The position numbers and the translations under genes were made by a program. Below are positions 32,056-39,035 of a stretch of 64,000 nucleotides of DNA, piece by piece (the stretch's first letter is position 1; each line of letters begins with the position of its first letter). Origin of the DNA: Bacteroidales bacterium (GTDB lineage: Bacteria; Bacteroidota; Bacteroidia; Bacteroidales; UBA932); contig JAFZRV010000003.1 in assembly GCA_017619655.1 (NCBI GenBank), forward strand, positions 1-64,000, read 5' to 3'. The notes below the pieces were generated by a model. That model was not told the DNA's origin and searched no databases. It saw only the letters and a list, made by a program, of their open reading frames with translations.

Positions 32056-32063
32056 TATCTTTG
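32056..32063 (+). promoter_or_regulatory. Promoter -7 box TATCTTTG for comM
   Basis: A perfect TAnnTTTG box lies 26 bases before the comM ATG at 32090. A purine-rich AAAGGA precedes the ATG by about eight bases. Confidence 0.7.
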
Positions 32064-32089
32064 CGGTACAACCCTAGAAAGGACGAACG

Positions 32090-33643
32090 ATGTTGAACAA
32101 GTGTTATTGTGCGACCTGCATCGGTGTCGAGGCGGTCGTGGTGACGGTGGAAGTCGATCTCTCCCTCGGGATCGGAATCCATCTGGTGGGCCTGCCCGAC
32201 AGCGCCGTGCGGGAGAGCCTGTTGCGCGTGATCACGGCGCTGACTTCCTATGGCTTTCGCATTCCGGGGCGGAAACTCGTCGTCAACCTGGCGCCGGCCG
32301 ATATCCGGAAGGAGGGCTCGGCCTATGACCTGGCCATCGCCCTGGGCGTGCTGGCCGCTTCCGAACAGGTTTCCCTGGTCGACGGCGACAAATTCCTGAT
32401 CATGGGCGAGTTGGCCCTGGACGGACGCATCCGGGCCGTGAACGGGGTGCTTCCCGTGGCCTTGAAAGCACGGGAAGAGGGCTTCGGCGGCTGTATTTTC
32501 CCGGCCGAGTCGGCCCGGGAGGCGGCGGATGTCGACGGCCTGGCCGTCTATGGCGTCTCGTCGCTGGCTGAAGCCATCGAAGTGCTGACGCGGCGCGAGC
32601 AGTGCGAGCACCTGCGGGTGCGCAGGCAGGCGGTTCAAACCGTGTTCAAGCCCTCCGGCAACGATTTCCGGCAGGTCCGGGGCCAGGCGCTGGCCAAGCG
32701 CGGCATGGAGATCGCCGCCGCTGCTGGACACAATATCATCCTGGTCGGCGCGCCCGGAAGCGGCAAGAGCCTCATGGCTTCCTGCCTGCCTTCCATCCTG
32801 CCGCCGATGACCCGCGAAGAAGCCATCGAGACGGGCAAGGTCTACTCCGTGGCGGGCCGGGGCGCCCGCGTCAGCGACGGCCTGATGCAGGAGCGTCCGT
32901 TCCGCGCCCCGCACCATAGCGCCAGCCTCGTCTCCCTCATCGGCGGCGGCCAGAACGCCGCTCCGGGCGAAATCAGCCTGGCCAACAACGGAGTGCTATA
33001 CATGGACGAGATCGCGCAGTTCAGCCGCAGTTTGCTCGACGCCCTGCGCCAGCCGCTCGAAGACGGGCGGGTGACCATTTCCCGGGCCAAATACAAGGTG
33101 GACTATCCGGCGCATTTCATGCTGGTCGCCTCCATGAACCCCTGTCCCTGCGGATACTACGGGGACGACACGGGGCGCTGCACTTGCACCCGCGGTGCCG
33201 TGGAGGGCTATCTCTCGCGCATTTCCGGGCCCATGATGGACCGGATCGACCTGCAGATCTGGGTCAAGAGCCTCTCTGCCGTGGAGCTGCTGGGCCTGGC
33301 GGGCGGCGGGCCCTTGCCGCAGGAAGAGAGCAGTGCCGCCATCGCGGCGCGGGTCGCCCGGGCCCGGGCCGTGCAGGAAGCCCGCTTCGAAGGCACCGGC
33401 ATCCACACCAATGCCGCGATGAGCGCCCGGCAGATCGAACAGTACTGCCGCCTCTCCGAGGAATGCCGCCGCACGCTCGAAAAGATCCTGGACCGCATGG
33501 GCCTCTCGGCCCGCGCCTATACCCGTATCCTGAAGGTGGCCCGTACCATCGCCGACCTGGCCGGCGAGCCGGACATCCTGCCCGCGCATCTCCTGGAAGC
33601 CGCCGGCTTCCGCTTCCTCGACCGAAGGAAGTTGTTCGATTGA
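32090..33643 (+). CDS. comM: YifB/ComM-family Mg-chelatase-like AAA+ ATPase
   Basis: The 517-residue protein has the N-terminal ChlI-like domain (VEVDLSLGIGIHLVGLPDSA), an AAA+ core with Walker A VGAPGSGKSLMAS and Walker B-like GVLYMDEIAQFSRSLLDALR, the conserved MNPCPCGYYGD segment and a C-terminal Mg-chelatase-type domain (RAYTRILKVARTIADLAG). ComM-type helicases promote branch migration during natural transformation in competent bacteria; many non-competent species also carry one. It converges on an acyltransferase gene with seven bases between the stops. Confidence 0.93.
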   Translation: MLNKCYCATCIGVEAVVVTVEVDLSLGIGIHLVGLPDSAVRESLLRVITALTSYGFRIPGRKLVVNLAPADIRKEGSAYDLAIALGVLAASEQVSLVDGDKFLIMGELALDGRIRAVNGVLPVALKAREEGFGGCIFPAESAREAADVDGLAVYGVSSLAEAIEVLTRREQCEHLRVRRQAVQTVFKPSGNDFRQVRGQALAKRGMEIAAAAGHNIILVGAPGSGKSLMASCLPSILPPMTREEAIETGKVYSVAGRGARVSDGLMQERPFRAPHHSASLVSLIGGGQNAAPGEISLANNGVLYMDEIAQFSRSLLDALRQPLEDGRVTISRAKYKVDYPAHFMLVASMNPCPCGYYGDDTGRCTCTRGAVEGYLSRISGPMMDRIDLQIWVKSLSAVELLGLAGGGPLPQEESSAAIAARVARARAVQEARFEGTGIHTNAAMSARQIEQYCRLSEECRRTLEKILDRMGLSARAYTRILKVARTIADLAGEPDILPAHLLEAAGFRFLDRRKLFD

Positions 33644-33650
33644 CGGGCGC

Positions 33651-34784
33651 TTATTTCAATGCCTCGGGATTGTCGTAGACCGGGCCGGCGTAGATTTTCA
33701 GGAAGAGTTCACGCAACTTGCCGGCATCGAGCGAAGGATACGCGGCGATCTCGTGTTCCATCTTGTCGACAAACTGGTCCCTGACCGCCGGATCGTAGCA
33801 GCCCGAGAAGCGCTTCGTGCCGTTCAGCAGGTCGTAGGCCACGTAGTTCGTGTCCCACAGGCGGTATCCGCGCCACACCTGCGCATCGATCTGCGTGGCG
33901 ATGGCCGCGATGTCCTCCCGCCGGAGCGGATCGTCGAAGCCCGACACGTCGATCGGGGTGCCGAAGGCCAGGTGCACATGGCCTTTCTGCTGCGTGATGC
34001 CCGTGATGATGCTCTGCAGGTCCTCTCCATGCGCCTTGACATAAGGCTGCCCGTCGAGGGTCCGGTAGCGCTCCACGGCCTTGAGGATGTCGCAGGGTTC
34101 CCACTGGTAGGAGATGGACAGCGGCGTGATGTGCAGGGCTTCCACCTGGGCTTTCTCGTTGCCGTTCATCAGCAGCATCCGCACCAGGCCCGTTTCGGTC
34201 CGGTCACGGCCGTCTTTCGTCCGGCCGTTGCGCTGGGCGATCCAGAGCGAATCGCCATGGGACACCACGTAGTTGATATAGGCCGACAGGTGCATCGAGG
34301 AACGCAGGAAACTGCGCACGTTGCTCGTCTTGCGGTCGGTGCGGAACATCTTGTTCGACATGCCGAAATCGACCACGAACTGCGGATCCATCAGGTTGCT
34401 GCCGAAGGTGATGTGGCAGGTCGGGATGCGGTACTGGTCGAGCACGATCTGATGGAGATAGGCATCCATCACGATGTCGCGGTGGTTGGAGATGTAGAGC
34501 GTGCCGATCGACGGATCGATCCGTTCCGCACCCGACGACGTGAAGCTCGTCATGGTCTTGGCCACGATGGCCGAACAGATCGGCACCATCATCTCGTGCT
34601 GGAACTGGTCGGAGCTGCGGATCTGGCGGAGCTTCGCCCGGAAGGCGTCCACATCGATATTTTCATCGAGGAATCGGAGCGCAGGGGTCAGGATGGGATC
34701 GGAGGCCATCCGCTCCATGGCGGCGGGAATTTCCGAATCGTAATAGGGACGGATATCGTCGAATTCAGGCGGAAGTTGGATCAT
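33651..34784 (-). CDS. Glycerolipid-type acyltransferase (PlsC-like), large form
   Basis: The 377-residue protein has a PlsC-like acyltransferase domain with the active segment LYISNHRDIVMDAYLHQ (His and Asp of the catalytic pair, about residue 105), FGSNLMDPQFV and the distal PLSISYQWEPCD region. This long Bacteroidota form is usually annotated as a 1-acylglycerol-3-phosphate acyltransferase, but acceptor and acyl donor are unknown. The start at 34784 follows a TATCTTTG box by seven bases. It diverges from the first ketosynthase of the polyene-like cluster, so it may or may not belong to that cluster. Confidence 0.8.
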   Translation of the reverse strand: MIQLPPEFDDIRPYYDSEIPAAMERMASDPILTPALRFLDENIDVDAFRAKLRQIRSSDQFQHEMMVPICSAIVAKTMTSFTSSGAERIDPSIGTLYISNHRDIVMDAYLHQIVLDQYRIPTCHITFGSNLMDPQFVVDFGMSNKMFRTDRKTSNVRSFLRSSMHLSAYINYVVSHGDSLWIAQRNGRTKDGRDRTETGLVRMLLMNGNEKAQVEALHITPLSISYQWEPCDILKAVERYRTLDGQPYVKAHGEDLQSIITGITQQKGHVHLAFGTPIDVSGFDDPLRREDIAAIATQIDAQVWRGYRLWDTNYVAYDLLNGTKRFSGCYDPAVRDQFVDKMEHEIAAYPSLDAGKLRELFLKIYAGPVYDNPEALK

Positions 34785-34791
34785 AACGCTG

Positions 34792-34799
34792 CAAAGATA
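34792..34799 (-). promoter_or_regulatory. Promoter -7 box TATCTTTG, near-leaderless
   Basis: A perfect TAnnTTTG box on the minus strand is seven bases (CAGCGTT) from the acyltransferase ATG at 34784. Confidence 0.65.
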
Positions 34800-34842
34800 A
34801 GCATTCACAAGGGGAAACTTTCAATATTTCGCGCAAAAAAGT

Positions 34843-34850
34843 TAAATTTG
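34843..34850 (+). promoter_or_regulatory. Promoter -7 box TAAATTTG for the first cluster block, near-leaderless
   Basis: A TAnnTTTG match on the plus strand lies seven bases (TGCTTTT) before the ATG of the first ketosynthase. It should drive the block 34858-43342. Confidence 0.65.
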
Positions 34851-34857
34851 TGCTTTT

Positions 34858-36555
34858 ATGACAAGGATTCTTTCAACCAATATCACTTCTCCCCTTGGCC
34901 TGACGACCGAGGAAAACTATGCGGCTGTCCGGCGCGGCGAATCGAGCCTGAAGCAAATGGATGGCTGCCTGGGTGTTCCGGGGCATTTTTGCGTCGGTAT
35001 TTTCTCCGATGCGCAGAGAGCCGCCCTTCAGCAGGAGGGTTTCAGCTGGTTCGAGTCGCTGGTGCTCCATTCCGTGAAGGATGCGATGGCCCGCGGCGCC
35101 GTGGATCCCTCATCCCCGAGGACCCTGCTGGTCCTGGGCACCTCCACCGCCGGCATCGAAGAACTGGGAGACGTTCCCGAGAAAGACCGGAACTATCTCG
35201 CGCCCGGCGTTGCCGCGAAAAAAGTCGCGGACGCACTGGGTTTTGCCAACGATCCGCTGACGGTCAGCAACGCCTGCATTTCCGGAGGTACTGCCCAGAT
35301 GCTGGCAGACCGGCTGATCGCTTCCGGCGAGTACGATACGGCCGTCGTCTGCGGCGTCGATGCCCTCTCGGCCTTCGTCCTGGCCGGCTTCGACTCCTTC
35401 AAGGCCTTGTCTCCCGTCCCCTGCAAGCCTTTCGACATCGAGCGCCTGGGCCTCAACATCGGAGAATGTGCCGCCACCGTGGTGCTGTCCGACAAAGCTG
35501 GAAAAGACACGGATGCCTGGTATATCATCGACGGCTGCCTCAACAACGACGCCTACCATGTCAGCGCACCCATCCCCAGCGGAGACGGCGTGTGCCGGGC
35601 CATCAAAAAGATCCTGACCCCGGAGCGGAAAGCCACCCTCGCCTGCGTCGCGGCGCACGGTACGGCGACCATGTTCAACGACCAGATGGAATCCAAGGCC
35701 ATCGAGAACGCGGGGCTGGGCGACATCCTCACGACCACGGTCAAGCCGCACTACGGACACAGTTTCGGGGCGTCCGGCATCGTCGAGTCCATCATCATGA
35801 TGTGCGCCCTCGACGACGGCGTCATTCCCCCGACGCCGGGATTCGAAGAAATCGGCGTCAGCGGGAAGATCAAGGTCTGCAGCCAGCCCGAACCTACCGA
35901 TAAAAAAGCCTTCATCAAGTTGCAGTCCGGCTTCGGCGGCTGCAACGGCGCGATGATCTACGCCAAAACACCCGCCCCCGCCCCCGCTCCGGAAAAAGTC
36001 CCTTACGAAGTGGCCAGGCGCCTCCGCCTTACACCGGAAGCCCTTTGGCTGGACGACCAGGCGGTTCCGCTGGAAGCCCGCGGCGCGGCCCTCGTCACGG
36101 AAATCTTCAAGAAGTTCCTGGCGGACGGTTCCCGCTTCTTCAAGATGGATCTCTACAGCCGGCTCGCCTATGTCGGCACAAGCCTCCTGGCGAAAGACGC
36201 CCTGGAGGCCTGCGATCCGGAAGACCGGGCCATGGTCATCTTTACTGAAAACGGCTCTGTCCTGGCGGACCGGAAGCATCTTTCCACCTTCTCCAATCCC
36301 GAAGAATTCTTCCCCAGCCCCGCCGTCTTCATCAACACGCTTCCCAACGTCGTCCTGGGAGAAATCGCCGTCAAGAACGACATCAAGGGCGAGACCACGC
36401 TGGTGCTGCTGCCCCGGCGGGACGAAGCGGCCATGCATCGGATCGTCGAAGCGACCACGGCCGCCACAAAGCCTTCCGCCCTGCTGTGCGGCTGGGTGGA
36501 CTGCGCAGGCGAAGATTCTTTTGTTGCCGACCTTAAACTCATGAAAATCCTATGA
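34858..36555 (+). CDS. Beta-ketoacyl-ACP synthase fused to a pseudo-ketosynthase half domain (KS1)
   Basis: Residues 1-375 form a full FabF-like ketosynthase with Cys140 (NACISGG), His267 (AAHGTATM), Lys296 and His301 (KPHYGHSFGASG). A Pro/Ala linker (TPAPAPAPEKVP) leads to a second region (about 380-565) that matches only the N-terminal half of a thiolase fold (SPAVFINTLPNVVLGEIAVK) and lacks an active-site Cys. Ketosynthases extend the acyl chain on ACP with malonyl units; the pseudo-domain may act as a chain-length factor. It opens the cluster block, and its ATG is seven bases after a promoter box. Its stop overlaps KS2 as ATGA. Confidence 0.88.
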   Translation: MTRILSTNITSPLGLTTEENYAAVRRGESSLKQMDGCLGVPGHFCVGIFSDAQRAALQQEGFSWFESLVLHSVKDAMARGAVDPSSPRTLLVLGTSTAGIEELGDVPEKDRNYLAPGVAAKKVADALGFANDPLTVSNACISGGTAQMLADRLIASGEYDTAVVCGVDALSAFVLAGFDSFKALSPVPCKPFDIERLGLNIGECAATVVLSDKAGKDTDAWYIIDGCLNNDAYHVSAPIPSGDGVCRAIKKILTPERKATLACVAAHGTATMFNDQMESKAIENAGLGDILTTTVKPHYGHSFGASGIVESIIMMCALDDGVIPPTPGFEEIGVSGKIKVCSQPEPTDKKAFIKLQSGFGGCNGAMIYAKTPAPAPAPEKVPYEVARRLRLTPEALWLDDQAVPLEARGAALVTEIFKKFLADGSRFFKMDLYSRLAYVGTSLLAKDALEACDPEDRAMVIFTENGSVLADRKHLSTFSNPEEFFPSPAVFINTLPNVVLGEIAVKNDIKGETTLVLLPRRDEAAMHRIVEATTAATKPSALLCGWVDCAGEDSFVADLKLMKIL

Positions 36556-38270
36556 AAAAGATGGGAGGAACCATATCTGTGACCGGCATGGGCATTCTCT
36601 GCGCCATCGGTAACGACCAGCAAGCCGTCCTCGACGCGCTCAGAAACAGGCAATCGGGCATCGGCCCGATGAAATATCTCCCGTCGGTACATACGGACAT
36701 CCCGGTCGGCGAAATCAAACTGTCTACCGAAGCGATGAAGCAGATGCTGGGCATCGCCAGCGACGAGACGGTCAGCAGGACATCGGTGATCGGCGCGCTG
36801 GCCGTGCGGGAAGCCCTGGCACAGGCCGGGATTCAAGATGTCGCCGGCAAACGGGTAGCCCTCATTTCGGGGACCACCGTGGGGGTGATGGACGTGACGG
36901 AGCAGCAGTTCATCCAGGCCAAGGCAGCATCCGGGCTTTCCCTCAACGGCAACGAATGCGGTAAAAGCACACAGGAAATCGCCCGGTACGCGGGCCTGGC
37001 CGACGCCAAGTGCTGCACGATCTGCACGGCGTGCTCCTCCGCCCTGAATGCCATCATGCTGGGCTCCGACATGTTGAAGAACGATGAGGTCGACCTGGTC
37101 GTCGCCGGCGGCTCGGAGCCGCTGAGCATTTTCCATCTGAACGGATTCAACACCCTGATGATTCTCGACCGGGAGCGCTGCCGCCCCTTTGACGATACGC
37201 GCGCCGGCCTCAACCTGGGAGAGGGCGCGGCATTCGTCGTGCTGCAAAAAGACGTGCCGGGCGGCCTGGCCTATATCCACGGCTATGCGAACCGCTGCGA
37301 CGCCTTCCACCAGACGGCGACCTCCAAGAACGGCGAAGGCGCCTTCCAGGCGATGACCGGAGCCCTCCGGATGGCCGGATTGCAGCCGGAAGACATCAAG
37401 TATATCAACGCCCACGGCACCGGCACGCCCGACAACGACGCCTCGGAAACCGCCGCGTTCAGGCGGGTGTTCGGAGAGAAACTGCCCGAAATGTCCAGCA
37501 CCAAGTCCTATACCGGGCACACCACGTCCGCCGCCGGCTCCGTCGAGACGGTCATCTGCATCCTGGCTATGCAGCACAGCTTCGTGCCGGCGTCCCTCGG
37601 ATGGAGCCACCGCATGCCGGACGGTTATATCCCCTCCATGGGGCGGACCGGCATCGACCTGGACTATGTCATGTGCAATTCCTTCGGCTTCGGCGGCAAC
37701 GATTCGTCCCTGATCCTCGGCAAAGGCAAGCCGAAGGAGGGGGCTGCGCCCCTGCCGGAAGCGTCCCGGATCGGCATTGCCGCCCGAAGGGTCGTCTCCC
37801 ATGACGAAGAACTCGTCGAATTGAAGGAATATATGTCTCCCATGGAGTCCCGGCGCATGGGAAAAATCATGAAAGCCAGCCTGCTGTCGGCCTTTTCCGT
37901 ATTGAAGGACGCCGGCCTGGAGCGACCCGATGCGATCATCGCCGCGACCTCCCAGGGAATGCTGGAACTGAGCGCCATCTTTTTGGAAGACATCGTCGCG
38001 AACCGCGAAGAGCAGCTGAAGCCGACCGTTTTCATGCAGTGCACGCACAACACCATCGCCTCGGCCATCGCCATCCGGACGGGCTGCCACGGATACAACA
38101 TCACCTATTCCCAGGGCGACGACTCCGCCGCCTGGGCCGTCCGGGATGCGAAAATGCTGCTGCGGAAAGGCGAAGCGAAGACGGTGCTCGTCTGCGCGTT
38201 CGACGAGGAGCTGTCCGACGGAAGGACGAGCCGTTTCAAAGCCGAAAGTACCCTCTATACGATTGCCTAG
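36552..38270 (+). CDS. Beta-ketoacyl-ACP synthase fused to a pseudo-ketosynthase half domain (KS2)
   Basis: The 572-residue protein has a full ketosynthase (about residues 1-390) with Cys161 (CTACSSAL), His288 (NAHGTGTPDND), Lys318 and His323 (TKSYTGHTTSAAG). A second part (about 400-572) resembles the N-terminal half of a ketosynthase (QCTHNTIASAIAIRTGCHG) but has SQGDDSAAW where the Cys site should be. Thus it looks like KS plus chain-length-factor-like half in one chain. It starts in the KS1 stop (ATGA) and is followed directly by the PlsC-like gene (TAG then ATG). Confidence 0.88.
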   Translation: MKKMGGTISVTGMGILCAIGNDQQAVLDALRNRQSGIGPMKYLPSVHTDIPVGEIKLSTEAMKQMLGIASDETVSRTSVIGALAVREALAQAGIQDVAGKRVALISGTTVGVMDVTEQQFIQAKAASGLSLNGNECGKSTQEIARYAGLADAKCCTICTACSSALNAIMLGSDMLKNDEVDLVVAGGSEPLSIFHLNGFNTLMILDRERCRPFDDTRAGLNLGEGAAFVVLQKDVPGGLAYIHGYANRCDAFHQTATSKNGEGAFQAMTGALRMAGLQPEDIKYINAHGTGTPDNDASETAAFRRVFGEKLPEMSSTKSYTGHTTSAAGSVETVICILAMQHSFVPASLGWSHRMPDGYIPSMGRTGIDLDYVMCNSFGFGGNDSSLILGKGKPKEGAAPLPEASRIGIAARRVVSHDEELVELKEYMSPMESRRMGKIMKASLLSAFSVLKDAGLERPDAIIAATSQGMLELSAIFLEDIVANREEQLKPTVFMQCTHNTIASAIAIRTGCHGYNITYSQGDDSAAWAVRDAKMLLRKGEAKTVLVCAFDEELSDGRTSRFKAESTLYTIA

Positions 38271-39035
38271 ATGTCCCGTATCCTCCAGCTGCCGATGACG
38301 ATTCTCCGTTTTCTCAAGACGGTGTTCATCCTGCTGTTGTATGTCGTCGTCATGCTGGTCTTCGTGACGCCCGGCGCCTTCCTCTACCTAAAATGCGGGA
38401 AACACACCGAGAAGAAGAAGGAGAATCTCCACAAGTTCATCCGCTGGTCGGCCCGGTGCGGCATCGCCCTTCTGGGCTTTTTCGGGAACAAATTCACGTT
38501 GGCGGGCCGTACCGACGAGGATTTCTCCCGCCCGGCCATCATTACCTGCAACCACCAGTCGCACCTCGACCTGCTGCCGATGCTGGCCCTGACCCCCAAA
38601 CTGGTCATCCTGACGGCGGACTGGGTGTGGCACAATCCCCTGTACGGCTTTATCATCCGGGAAGCCGATTTTCTCCCGGCCTCGAAAGGCCTCGAGGTCA
38701 TCGCCCCTCGCCTCCGCGAACTGGTCGACAAAGGGTACAGCATCGCCGTCTATCCCGAGAGCACACGCTCCCTGGACGGCAGCATCGGCCGCTTCCACCA
38801 GGGCGCCTTCTATCTGGCGGACCAGCTGCAGGTGGACATCCTCCCCGTCGTCCTGTTCGGCGCGGGGAAAGCGCTTCCCAAGCATGGCCGCCTGCTCCGT
38901 CGCGGGCCCATCCGCCTGGAGATAGACGAGCGGATTTCGCCGGAGGAAATGAAAACCCATGGAGACACGTATAAGGCCCAGGCCTCTTACCTGAGAAGTT
39001 ATTATATCTCCCGGTGCGGGGAAAGCGAGTCATGA
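38271..39035 (+). CDS. PlsC-family 1-acyl-glycerophosphate-type acyltransferase
   Basis: The 254-residue protein has an N-terminal hydrophobic stretch (about residues 15-35) and the PlsC motifs ITCNHQSHLDLLPM (NHX4D, about residue 85) and AVYPESTRSLDGSIGRFHQG, with EST in place of the common EGT. PlsC enzymes move an acyl chain from ACP or CoA to a hydroxyl of a glycerol lipid. Within the cluster it may join the polyene acyl chain to a lipid carrier. It is one base from KS2 and overlaps the exporter gene (ATGA). Confidence 0.87.
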   Translation: MSRILQLPMTILRFLKTVFILLLYVVVMLVFVTPGAFLYLKCGKHTEKKKENLHKFIRWSARCGIALLGFFGNKFTLAGRTDEDFSRPAIITCNHQSHLDLLPMLALTPKLVILTADWVWHNPLYGFIIREADFLPASKGLEVIAPRLRELVDKGYSIAVYPESTRSLDGSIGRFHQGAFYLADQLQVDILPVVLFGAGKALPKHGRLLRRGPIRLEIDERISPEEMKTHGDTYKAQASYLRSYYISRCGESES

